Below, piece by piece: positions 1 through 5,737 of a stretch of 5,737 bases of DNA. The stretch is taken from positions 1-5,737 of the forward strand of contig NZ_CAHJWX010000157.1 of NCBI RefSeq assembly GCF_903643065.1, given 5' to 3'. Within the stretch, counting starts at the first letter, position 1, and the number at the start of each line of letters is the position of its first letter. Source of the stretch: Sphingomonas bacterium (GTDB taxonomy: Bacteria > Pseudomonadota > Alphaproteobacteria > Sphingomonadales > Sphingomonadaceae). The notes under the pieces were generated by a model. The model was not told the DNA's origin, searched no databases, and was given only the letters and a program-made list of their open reading frames with translations. A program made the position numbers and the translations under genes.

Positions 1-177
1 GGCGACCCGCGCGTCGGCGGCCTTGCGCGTCTGCGCGTGCGCCTCGCGCTCGGCCGCGTAGCGATCGCGCCACTTCCTGCCGCCGCCATGGCTGGCGAGC
101 CCGAGCAGCCAGCCGGCGACGAAGATCAGGGCGACGAACAGCCATTGTTCGAGGCTGAAGCTAAACGCGGATGTCAC
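1..177 (-). CDS. Uncharacterised membrane-anchored helical protein (N-terminal part, cut by window edge)
   Basis: I do not recognise this protein. Only its first 59 residues are visible, and the frame is open to the left edge. It starts with GTG at 177, supported by a perfect AGGAGG ribosome binding site at 185-190 with a 7-base spacer. The first residues are uncharged and polar. A membrane helix follows at about residues 12-29 (WLFVALIFVAGWLLGLAS). After it comes a Gly/Lys/Arg linker and, from about residue 34, a stretch rich in Arg, Glu, Ala and Gln that looks helical and may begin a coiled coil. By the positive-inside rule, the basic residues after the helix suggest N-out, C-in topology. 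It has no lipobox, so it does not look like the TadD lipoprotein often found in tad loci. It lies 62 bases after tadC on the same strand, so it may be co-transcribed, but a link to the pilus is inference. Confidence 0.75.
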   Translation of the reverse strand, partial: MTSAFSFSLEQWLFVALIFVAGWLLGLASHGGGRKWRDRYAAEREAHAQTRKAADARVA

Positions 178-184
178 GGGCGGT

Positions 185-190
185 CCTCCT
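185..190 (-). promoter_or_regulatory. Strong ribosome binding site of the left-edge gene
   Basis: The minus strand reads AGGAGG here, followed by seven bases and then GTG at 177. This is the best Shine-Dalgarno sequence in the window. It fixes the GTG start and argues that the truncated left-edge frame is a real gene. Confidence 0.8.
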
Positions 191-206
191 GTTACGGGAC
201 CATAAC
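191..206. repeat. Imperfect 16-base dyad in the tadC-downstream gap
   Basis: The plus strand reads GTTACGGGACCATAAC, which fits the symmetric pattern GTTAnGGnnCCnTAAC, with 6 of 8 base pairs matching. It lies directly 5' of the ribosome binding site of the left-edge gene, in the 62-base gap (178-239) after tadC. It could be a small operator or a weak RNA hairpin. A dyad this good could also arise by chance in a gap of this size. No U-tract follows it in the direction of transcription, so it is not a convincing terminator. Confidence 0.25.
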
Positions 207-239
207 GACCAGCCCGCCCCTGGGTTGCCGCCGCCCGGA

Positions 240-1232
240 TCAGTGGATCAGCGCGTCCTTGATCGAGCAGGCCGCCGGCCCGAGGATGACGATGAACAGC
301 ACGGGCAGGATGAACAGGATCAGCGGGATCGTCATGATCGCCGGCAGCCGCGCCGCCTTCTCCTCCGCGCGCATCATGCGTTCGTTGCGGAACTCGGCGG
401 ACAGCACCCGCAGCGCGCTGGCGAGCGGCGTGCCGTATTTCTCCGTCTGGATCATGGTCGTCACCACGCCCTTGACCGCGTCCAGGTTGACGCGCGCCGC
501 CAGGTTCTCGAAGGCTTGGCGCCGCTCGGTCAGGAAGCCCAGCTCGATCGCGGTCAGCTGCGTCTCGTCGCCCAGCTCCGGATAGGCGCGGCCCAGTTCC
601 TTGGCCACGCGATGAAAGGCGGCGTCGACGGTCAGCCCGGCTTCGGCGCAGATGACCAGCAGGTCGAGCGCGTCGGGCAGCCCCTTGCGGATCGCGTCGG
701 ACCGCTTGGTGATCTTGTTCTTGAGATAGATGTCCGGGAACTTGTACGCGAGGATCGTCACGCCCGCGACGAGGCCATAGCGCTTGAGCGGACCCCAGGT
801 CGGGAAGAAATCGTCGCCATAGACCAGCCAGCTGATGAACGCGCCGAACACGATCGGCAGCACCAGCCGCCCGAAGATCACGGCCACCGCCCATTCCTTT
901 GAACGGATGCCGGCCTGCATCAGCTTGCGCTGCGCGACCTTGAGCTGGCTGTCCTGCAGCACCTTCATCGACGACAGCAGCGAGCGCATCCGGTCGGCGG
1001 TGTCGTTGCGCTGCACCAGCTTGGCGCGCCGCTTGGTGGACGCGGTGATGCCCGCCTTGAGCTGCTCGCGCCGGTCGTTGAGCGCCTTGACGCGCTTGGC
1101 CATCGGATCGCGCACGGTGGTCGCGGCATAGATGGCGAGCAGCACCGCGAACGCGGCGACGCCCATGAGCAGCGTCGCCACCCACAGCACATCGACGCCC
1201 AGGATCGTCGGATGAGGAGGCAAGGGGGTCAT
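240..1232 (-). CDS. tadC: Tad pilus inner-membrane platform protein TadC/CpaH (type II secretion F family)
   Basis: This 330-residue protein is one of the two inner-membrane platform proteins of the Flp pilus. In this family, TadC pairs with TadB as the base on which the CpaF/TadA ATPase acts to insert pilins. A membrane helix at about 14-37 is followed by a long basic cytoplasmic stretch (41-110). Further hydrophobic segments lie at about 115-137 and 152-165, with a C-terminal helix at about 299-321. The type II secretion F domain covers about 185-315 and begins with LPDALDLLVICAEAGLTVDA, a typical TadC opening. It also contains the YGTPLASALRVLSAEFR stretch at 266-282. Length is normal for the family. 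The ATG lies 13 bases after the tadB stop. The only upstream match to a ribosome binding site is a weak GGGA, so translation may depend on coupling to tadB. The nearest alternative is the TadB paralogue, but the domain opening and gene order favour TadC. Confidence 0.95.
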   Translation of the reverse strand: MTPLPPHPTILGVDVLWVATLLMGVAAFAVLLAIYAATTVRDPMAKRVKALNDRREQLKAGITASTKRRAKLVQRNDTADRMRSLLSSMKVLQDSQLKVAQRKLMQAGIRSKEWAVAVIFGRLVLPIVFGAFISWLVYGDDFFPTWGPLKRYGLVAGVTILAYKFPDIYLKNKITKRSDAIRKGLPDALDLLVICAEAGLTVDAAFHRVAKELGRAYPELGDETQLTAIELGFLTERRQAFENLAARVNLDAVKGVVTTMIQTEKYGTPLASALRVLSAEFRNERMMRAEEKAARLPAIMTIPLILFILPVLFIVILGPAACSIKDALIH

Positions 1233-1246
1233 CGCTCGCGTCCCAT
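1229..1246 (-). promoter_or_regulatory. Five-codon mini-frame bridging the tadB stop and tadC start
   Basis: The tadB stop overlaps an ATG (TGATG), which opens a frame of five codons (M-G-R-E-R). The stop of this frame overlaps the tadC start (ATGA). The arrangement could let ribosomes leaving tadB re-initiate and reach tadC, whose own ribosome binding site is weak. This is read directly from the sequence, but the function is inference. Confidence 0.25.
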
Positions 1247-2217
1247 CAGATCTCGAAATTGACCATCTTGGCCATGATGCCCGCGCCGATGCCCATCCAC
1301 ACCAGCCCGCCCAGCCCGGCGATCATCAGCCGCTGGTCGACGAAGAAGTTCTGCATGTAGCTGGCGTTGATGAACCAGATCAGCGTGAAGACGATGAACG
1401 GCAGCGAGCCGACGATATAGGCCGACGCCTTTGATTCCGACGACATCGCCTTGATCTTGAGCTTCATCTGACTGCGCTGGCGCAGCACATGGGCGAGGTT
1501 GGCGAGCGTCTCGGCCAAGTTGCCGCCGGTCTCGCGCTGGATGGCGATGGTGATGACGAAGAACTGGAACTCGGGCGTGCCGAGCCGGTCGGCGGTGTCC
1601 TGCAGCGCCGCGTCCATTGACTTGCCGATCTTCATCTTGTCGACGACCGACCGGAACTCCTCGCCGACGGGGCCGTCCACCTCGTGGCCGACGACCGCCA
1701 TCGTCTCGCTGATCGGCAGGCCGGAGCGCAGGCCGCGCACCAGCAGCTCGATCGCGTCGGGGAACTTGACGGTGAAGCGGGCGACCCGGCGCTTGATCGT
1801 GCGGCCGACCCACCAATGCGGCAGCCCGCCGCCCAGCGCCACGCCGGCCAGCAGCGCGAGCAGGAACGGCAGGTGCTCGACGCGGAGCAGCACCGTCACG
1901 ATCACCAGCAGGCCGCCGCTCGTCATGCCGTACTGGCTGACGGTCCAGGTCTTGCCGGTCATCGCGAGCCGCCGGCGCAGGTTCTCCGGGTTGGGGAGCA
2001 GCTTGCCCACCGCCAGGTCCATGCGCGTGCCCCGGCTGGTGGCGACGCGGCGCATCCGCTCGGTCGCGGCGGCCTCCACGGTGCCGTGCCGCTCGCGCAC
2101 CCCTGCGAGTCGCCGTGCCTGCGCGCGCGCGGGCGATGGCCCGCCGGCGATGACGTACAGCAGCGCCAGCAGCCCGAGCAGCGAGCCGCCCATCGCGGCG
2201 AGTGGCAGGATCGGCAT
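1246..2217 (-). CDS. tadB: Tad pilus inner-membrane platform protein TadB/CpaG (type II secretion F family)
   Basis: This 323-residue protein is the other inner-membrane platform subunit of the Flp pilus and, in the family model, works with TadC and the CpaF ATPase. An N-terminal membrane helix covers about residues 6-26. A basic cytoplasmic stretch follows, then a hydrophobic pair at about 99-111 and 116-134. The type II secretion F domain (about 150-285) starts at FPDAIELLVRGLRSGLPI and contains QRETGGNLAETLANLAHVLR (228-247), both strongly typical of TadB. The last helices are at about 265-285 and 296-317. The ATG at 2217 has GGAGG at 2227-2231 with a 9-base spacer. The start lies only 33 bases after the cpaE stop, with no cpaF between them, and tadC follows 13 bases downstream. 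Length and domain order are normal. Confidence 0.95.
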   Translation of the reverse strand: MPILPLAAMGGSLLGLLALLYVIAGGPSPARAQARRLAGVRERHGTVEAAATERMRRVATSRGTRMDLAVGKLLPNPENLRRRLAMTGKTWTVSQYGMTSGGLLVIVTVLLRVEHLPFLLALLAGVALGGGLPHWWVGRTIKRRVARFTVKFPDAIELLVRGLRSGLPISETMAVVGHEVDGPVGEEFRSVVDKMKIGKSMDAALQDTADRLGTPEFQFFVITIAIQRETGGNLAETLANLAHVLRQRSQMKLKIKAMSSESKASAYIVGSLPFIVFTLIWFINASYMQNFFVDQRLMIAGLGGLVWMGIGAGIMAKMVNFEI

Positions 2218-2226
2218 CGGCTCAGG

Positions 2227-2231
2227 CCTCC
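2227..2231 (-). promoter_or_regulatory. Ribosome binding site of tadB
   Basis: GGAGG on the minus strand lies nine bases before the tadB ATG at 2217. It sits inside the 33-base cpaE-tadB gap, showing that this junction is functional as it stands and not an obviously broken deletion scar. Confidence 0.7.
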
Positions 2232-2250
2232 GACGGGGAGCGGGGGCGGG

Positions 2251-3522
2251 TCATTTCCTGGCGCGCTTGCCCATCAGGCCCTTGAGGTCGAACCTGGCCA
2301 TCAGCGAGCCGCCCTTGCTCTTCTTGCCGGCGGCGTCCGCGTCCTCGGCGGCGCCGGCCAGCGCGCCGATCAGCTCGATCAGCGGCGCCACCGTCTTGGT
2401 GGCCTTGCCGGCCTCCGCGAGCGGCTTGCCCAGCTTGGCCGCCTGTGCCGCCAGCCTGGCGTCGAGCGGCACCGCCCAGTCGAGCTTGCGCTCGATGGAG
2501 CCCTCGAAATCCTTGCGGCTGATCTCCAGCTGGGCGCTCGCCGCCGGCAGGCGGTTGGCGACGACGTGTACGCTCGTGCCGGGCGCGTTCGCCTTCAGCC
2601 AGGACAGGATGCGGATCGTGTCGCGCGCCGCCGCCAGCGTCAGCTCGGTGACGACCACCGCCGCCTGCACGTCGCCGACCAGCGCGGGATGCTGCACCAG
2701 CATGGATCGGGGCAGGTCGATGACGGTGCATTCGAACGCGCCGCGCATCTCCTCCTGCAATTGATAGAAGGCCGCGCCGTCGGTCAGCAGCGGCGAGTTG
2801 ATCGGCGCCTCGGCGGACAGCACCGCCAGCTTGTCGGACGCCTTCACCATCGCGCGCTCGATGAACAGGCCGTCGATGCGGCTGGGGTTCTCGATCGCGT
2901 CGGTCAGCCCGCGACCGGGCTCCAGATCGAGCGCCAGCGCGCCCGTGCCGAAATGGACGTCGAGATCGAGCAGCGCGGTGGAGCGCCCCTCCTTGGCCGC
3001 GAGCAGCCAGGCGAGCGATGTCGCGATCGTGGACGCGCCGACGCCGCCGCGCGCGCCGATCACCGCGATCGAGAAATGCGGCCGGTCGACCGCCGCGTCC
3101 GTCAGCTTGGGCGCGTTCAGCATCGCCTGCGCCGACGCGAACGCGTCGCGCACCATGTCCGCGTGCAGCGGCTTGAGCAGATAGTCCTGGATGCCCGACG
3201 CGACCAGATCGCGGTACAGGCGGACGTCGTTCACCTGGCCGGCGGCGATCACCACCGTGCCGGGCTCGCAGACCTCGGCCAGGCCGTTGATATCGGACAG
3301 GGGATCGCCCGATTCGGCGAGATCGACGAACAGGATCTGGGGGCTGGCGGACACCGACAGCGTCTGCACCGCGTTGCGCAGCCCGCCCTTGTGGACCTTG
3401 TCCACCGACCAGCCAAGCTCGGCCACGATCGGGCGGATCGTCTCGGCGGTGGTGTCGTCGCAGACATAGGCGACGAAGGGATCGCGCGTACCGGCGCCGG
3501 CGGGTTTCCAGGGCGCGTTCAT
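2251..3522 (-). CDS. cpaE: Pilus localisation ATPase CpaE/TadZ (receiver-like domain plus MinD/ParA-like domain)
   Basis: CpaE/TadZ proteins place the Tad machine in the cell, often at a pole, and are distant MinD/ParA relatives. The protein has 423 residues from the ATG at 3522. A receiver-like domain spans about 17-131, with acidic residues D22-D23, a candidate acceptor D67 in LFVDLAE and K117 in LLKP. The ATPase-like domain covers about 149-390. Its nucleotide-binding loop is GARGGVGAST at 156-165, with Arg and Ala where a MinD-type loop has two lysines. A MinD-like LLDLDVHFG follows at 184-192 and a Walker B-like TVIDLPRS at 266-273. The C-terminal 24 residues are basic and may form an amphipathic helix. 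The frame stays open 60 codons further upstream inside cpaD, but GGGAGG at 3531-3536 with an 8-base spacer fixes the shorter start. cpaD ends one base upstream, which suggests translational coupling. Confidence 0.95.
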   Translation of the reverse strand: MNAPWKPAGAGTRDPFVAYVCDDTTAETIRPIVAELGWSVDKVHKGGLRNAVQTLSVSASPQILFVDLAESGDPLSDINGLAEVCEPGTVVIAAGQVNDVRLYRDLVASGIQDYLLKPLHADMVRDAFASAQAMLNAPKLTDAAVDRPHFSIAVIGARGGVGASTIATSLAWLLAAKEGRSTALLDLDVHFGTGALALDLEPGRGLTDAIENPSRIDGLFIERAMVKASDKLAVLSAEAPINSPLLTDGAAFYQLQEEMRGAFECTVIDLPRSMLVQHPALVGDVQAAVVVTELTLAAARDTIRILSWLKANAPGTSVHVVANRLPAASAQLEISRKDFEGSIERKLDWAVPLDARLAAQAAKLGKPLAEAGKATKTVAPLIELIGALAGAAEDADAAGKKSKGGSLMARFDLKGLMGKRARK

Positions 3523-3523
3523 C

Positions 3524-4150
3524 TCACTTGCCTCCCGTCGAAGGCGCCGCGACCGCCGTTCCGCCAGCGCCGAAGGCCTTACGGAACGCCTCGATCGCCC
3601 TGGTAGAGCGCGTCGGATCGTTGCCGGTCTCGCTCTCGCCGTGCAGCAGGTCGGCCGGATTGGCGACCATCGCAGCGAGGCTGGTGTTGGTCGCGCAGCC
3701 ATAATTAGAAGAGGTGTTGCTGTTGTATTCCACCGAGCTGTCGCGGGTGTAATCGGGGCAACCGGGCACAGACGCGGTCATGCGGCTCACCACGACGCGA
3801 ACGGTGCCGGGAGCGACCGCCGCCAAGGTGATCGGCGCGCCATCGGCAAGCATCAGGCCATAGCCGGCGACGACCCGAGCGACGTCGTCAAGCGGTCCGC
3901 GCAGCCCGGCGGGATCGTCGATCGCGACCTTGTCGCCGTAGTGCAGACGCATCGCGTCTAGCCAGGCGCGCAGCCGTTGCGTCTCCCCGCGCGCCAGCCC
4001 GTCACCGCTGAGGTCGAGGTCCAGCGAGTAATCCTGACGCGCGACCACTGGTTGGTGCACGGACTCAAGGCCGCGGTTCTGCGTACCCATGCAGCCGCCG
4101 ATCAAGAGCGCGGGCAGTATGGCGGACAGGAGGAGTGGGTGACGGCGCAT
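3524..4150 (-). CDS. cpaD: Tad pilus assembly lipoprotein CpaD
   Basis: CpaD is the outer-membrane-associated lipoprotein found next to the secretin in alphaproteobacterial cpa loci, where it is thought to support the channel. The protein has 208 residues from the ATG at 4150. The signal peptide is basic (MRRH) followed by a hydrophobic core and lipobox IGGC, which makes C20 the lipidated residue. The family signature is clear: a CPDY motif at 131-134, an Asn/Ser-rich segment at 137-150, then YGCATNTSLAAMVANPADLL at 150-169. C131 and C152 could form a disulfide in the periplasm. A TTG at 4177 in the same frame would add nine residues and overlaps the cpaC stop, but it has no ribosome binding site. 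The ATG has AAAGG at 4158-4162 with a 7-base spacer and gives a better signal peptide. cpaE begins one base after its stop. Confidence 0.93.
   Translation of the reverse strand: MRRHPLLLSAILPALLIGGCMGTQNRGLESVHQPVVARQDYSLDLDLSGDGLARGETQRLRAWLDAMRLHYGDKVAIDDPAGLRGPLDDVARVVAGYGLMLADGAPITLAAVAPGTVRVVVSRMTASVPGCPDYTRDSSVEYNSNTSSNYGCATNTSLAAMVANPADLLHGESETGNDPTRSTRAIEAFRKAFGAGGTAVAAPSTGGK
3531..3536 (-). promoter_or_regulatory. Ribosome binding site of cpaE, inside the end of cpaD
   Basis: GGGAGG on the minus strand lies eight bases before the cpaE ATG at 3522 and within the last codons of cpaD (its Thr-Gly-Gly-Lys end). It decides the cpaE start against the 60-codon upstream extension. Confidence 0.75.
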
Positions 4151-4157
4151 GGGCGTG

Positions 4158-4162
4158 CCTTT
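4158..4162 (-). promoter_or_regulatory. Ribosome binding site of cpaD
   Basis: AAAGG on the minus strand lies seven bases before the ATG at 4150, within the 23-base gap after cpaC. It favours this ATG over the TTG at 4177, which has no such sequence before it. Confidence 0.6.
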
Positions 4163-4173
4163 CGCGGACGCGA

Positions 4174-5737
4174 TCAATTGGAAAAGCCGGGGGCGGGCGC
4201 GGTGCCGCGGCGAGTGGCGCGGGTGTCGGCGCCCTGACGCCGGTCGTCACGGCCCGGCACCGGCGTCGCGGGCACCAGCGCACCCACGGTCGGCGCCGGC
4301 GCGGCTGGCACCGCTATCGTCGGCACTGGCCGATGCGCACCGGTCTTGCCGGTGCCCATCTCGCCCAGCAGCAGCCGCTGCGCGTCGGTGGGCGCCTCCA
4401 GGCCGTCGGTCGGCAGGACGATATCGGCTGGATTGTTGACCGGCTTAACCAGGTACGGCGTGATGACGATCATCAATTCCGTCTCTTCGCGCCGCCAGCC
4501 GTTGGAGCGGAACAGCGCGCCCAGCACCGGCAGGTCGCCCAGACCCGGCGTCTTCTCGATCGAGTTGTTGTGGGAGTTCGACAACAGACCGCCGATCACC
4601 ATCGACTGGCCGGAGCCAAGCTCCAGTGTCGTTTCCGCGCGCCGGGTCGACAGGGCCGGGATCGTCGTGCCGTTCAGTTGCACCGCGCCCGCCTCCGACA
4701 GTTCGGACACTTCGGGGCGAACGTGGAGGGCGATACGCCCGTCCGAGAGCACCGTGGGAGAGTAAGCCAGGCTGACGCCGTATTGCTTATACTCGACCGA
4801 GATCGCGCCATTGATGCCGCCCTGAGCGATCGGAATCGGTATCTCGCCGCCGACCAGGAAATTGCAGGTCTCGCCCGACGTGCAGGAGAGATTGGGATTG
4901 GCAAGGGTCGAGACCTGGCCGATCGTTTCGCCCAGATCGAGCGAGCCGAGGAGGTCCGTTCCCAGTAGCCGACCGGCCGCGCTGAGCAGCGTGCTGCCGG
5001 CGTCGATGGCCGGCTGCGTGAACAGCTTGGAGCCAGGCACGGCGCCGCTGGCGTCCAATGCGATCGGGCGCCCCGCAACGTCGACCGGCGCGCCATTGAC
5101 ATAAGCGGCCGGCGGGACGCCCGGGACATTCGAGATCGTGCCCTGCCGGCCACGGGCGATGCCGAACAGGAAGTTTCCGCTGTCCCGATTGGTCAAGTTC
5201 GCGCCGATGTTCTTGGCGAACGAGCGGCTGACCTCGGCGATGCGGACCTGAAGGTTCACCTGCAATGGCGTGGCGGCTTTGAGCCGGGACAGCACCTTGG
5301 TGCCGTCGCCGACATAGGCCTGGACCAGCCGCTCGGCCTCCGCCGCGTCCTCCGGCTGCGCCACCGCGCCGGTGAGCAGGACCAGGCCGTTCATCGGCGT
5401 CGCGGTGATCCGCGCTTCCGGCATCGCCAGCGCCAGCATCTGGCCGATCGAATCGAGGTTGTTGCCGACGCGGACGGTCGCCGAATAGGCGACGGCGCCG
5501 CCCTTCGTCGTGGCGGAGATCGTCGTTTCGCCCGTCTTCTTGCCGAAGATGTAGAGCTGGGTCGGCGAGCGGACCTGGACGTCGGCGACCTGATCGTCGG
5601 AGATGAACAGGTCGCTCATCGGCCGGGTCAGCGTCACCAGCCGGCCGCGACCGGTGTTGACCTGGAGCACGGGCGCGGTGGCCGGGCCGACCCGGATGGC
5701 CTGCGGGGCCGGGGCGGCCCGCGGCGCCGGAACGGTC
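4174..5737 (-). CDS. cpaC: Tad pilus outer-membrane secretin CpaC/RcpA (N-terminus beyond the window)
   Basis: This secretin forms the ring channel through which the Flp pilus crosses the outer membrane. The frame is open to the right edge, so the start and signal peptide are missing; 520 residues are visible and are numbered here from the first complete codon. A Pro/Ala-rich lead (1-22) is followed by the pilus-type secretin N-domain (about 23-90, including LYIFGKKTGETTISA) and a BON-like domain (about 95-152). The QVNLQVRIAEVSRSFAKNIG stretch at 159-178 leads into a variable Gly/Pro-rich loop (about 192-242). The secretin domain has the gate-region sequence SGET...VGGEIPIP (287-302), the signature PGLGDLPVLGALFRS (397-411) and the closing strand MIVITPYLVKPV (422-433). 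A Pro/Ala-rich, then Arg-rich, tail ends in GFSN. Two cysteines, C285 and C291, flank SGET and are the only ones visible. A GTG at 5670 is not the start, because the homologous N-domain region continues upstream of it. Confidence 0.95.
   Translation of the reverse strand, partial: TVPAPRAAPAPQAIRVGPATAPVLQVNTGRGRLVTLTRPMSDLFISDDQVADVQVRSPTQLYIFGKKTGETTISATTKGGAVAYSATVRVGNNLDSIGQMLALAMPEARITATPMNGLVLLTGAVAQPEDAAEAERLVQAYVGDGTKVLSRLKAATPLQVNLQVRIAEVSRSFAKNIGANLTNRDSGNFLFGIARGRQGTISNVPGVPPAAYVNGAPVDVAGRPIALDASGAVPGSKLFTQPAIDAGSTLLSAAGRLLGTDLLGSLDLGETIGQVSTLANPNLSCTSGETCNFLVGGEIPIPIAQGGINGAISVEYKQYGVSLAYSPTVLSDGRIALHVRPEVSELSEAGAVQLNGTTIPALSTRRAETTLELGSGQSMVIGGLLSNSHNNSIEKTPGLGDLPVLGALFRSNGWRREETELMIVITPYLVKPVNNPADIVLPTDGLEAPTDAQRLLLGEMGTGKTGAHRPVPTIAVPAAPAPTVGALVPATPVPGRDDRRQGADTRATRRGTAPAPGFSN

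Noticed and set aside
178..239. A transcription terminator after tadC
   Set aside because: The dyad is short and imperfect, and no run of U follows it in the direction of transcription.
1499..2764. A 421-codon open frame on the plus strand, rich in Ser, Arg, Ala and Pro
   Set aside because: It is antisense to tadB and cpaE, its composition is that of a shadow frame, and the minus-strand genes explain the region fully.
1684..3606. A 640-codon open frame on the plus strand
   Set aside because: It is antisense to tadB, cpaE and the end of cpaD. Its product is dominated by Arg, Gln, His, Asp and Gly with no recognisable domain, which is the usual shadow of high-GC coding on the other strand.
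3523..3702. A 60-codon N-terminal extension of cpaE
   Set aside because: It overlaps cpaD, is Arg-rich and unlike the family, and a good ribosome binding site supports the ATG at 3522.
4151..4177. A TTG start for cpaD overlapping the cpaC stop
   Set aside because: It has no ribosome binding site and would put nine extra residues before a well-formed lipoprotein signal peptide. The ATG at 4150 has AAAGG at good spacing.
4342..4365. A perfect Walker A pattern (GEMGTGKT) in the secretin tail
   Set aside because: It matches GxxxxGKT, but lies in the low-complexity tail of an exported outer-membrane protein with no ATPase domain around it, so it is almost certainly chance.
5668..5670. GTG at 5670 as the start of cpaC
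   Set aside because: The frame stays open to the window edge, the residues before it look like a normal secretin lead, and a start here would remove the signal peptide an outer-membrane secretin needs.

Overview
The window is part of a tad/cpa locus, which encodes the assembly machine of a type IVc (Flp, tight adherence) pilus. All genes read on the minus strand, so transcription runs from right to left. The very GC-rich sequence, the alphaproteobacterial-type CpaC-CpaD-CpaE series and the protein sequences suggest an alphaproteobacterium, most likely a sphingomonad (Sphingomonas or a relative). That placement is recognition from memory, not a search result.

Layout in the direction of transcription: (1) the outer-membrane secretin CpaC/RcpA, 5737-4174, whose N-terminus lies beyond the right edge; (2) the lipoprotein CpaD, 4150-3524; (3) the MinD/ParA-like localisation ATPase CpaE/TadZ, 3522-2251; (4) the inner-membrane platform protein TadB/CpaG, 2217-1246; (5) its partner TadC/CpaH, 1232-240; (6) after 62 bases, the first 59 codons of an unrecognised protein with one membrane helix and a charged helical stretch, starting with GTG at 177 and running off the left edge. 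The first five genes are 1 to 33 bases apart and look like one operon. No stretch over 300 bases lacks a gene, and I see no RNA gene, mobile element, CRISPR array or convincing terminator.

How the genes work together: CpaC forms the outer-membrane channel, CpaD supports it as a lipoprotein, CpaE places the machine in the cell, and TadB with TadC form the inner-membrane base on which a CpaF/TadA ATPase drives pilin assembly. The most notable point is that this ATPase gene, usually between cpaE and tadB, is absent. CpaE is followed after 33 bases by tadB, with an intact ribosome binding site. The motor must be encoded outside the window, or the system has lost it. Smaller points are a CpaE nucleotide-binding loop without its lysines, a possible MinD-like C-terminal membrane anchor on CpaE, a receiver domain in CpaE that keeps its acidic residues, and a cysteine pair in the secretin core. 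Otherwise this is a recognisable known system, and I see no evidence for a wholly new one.
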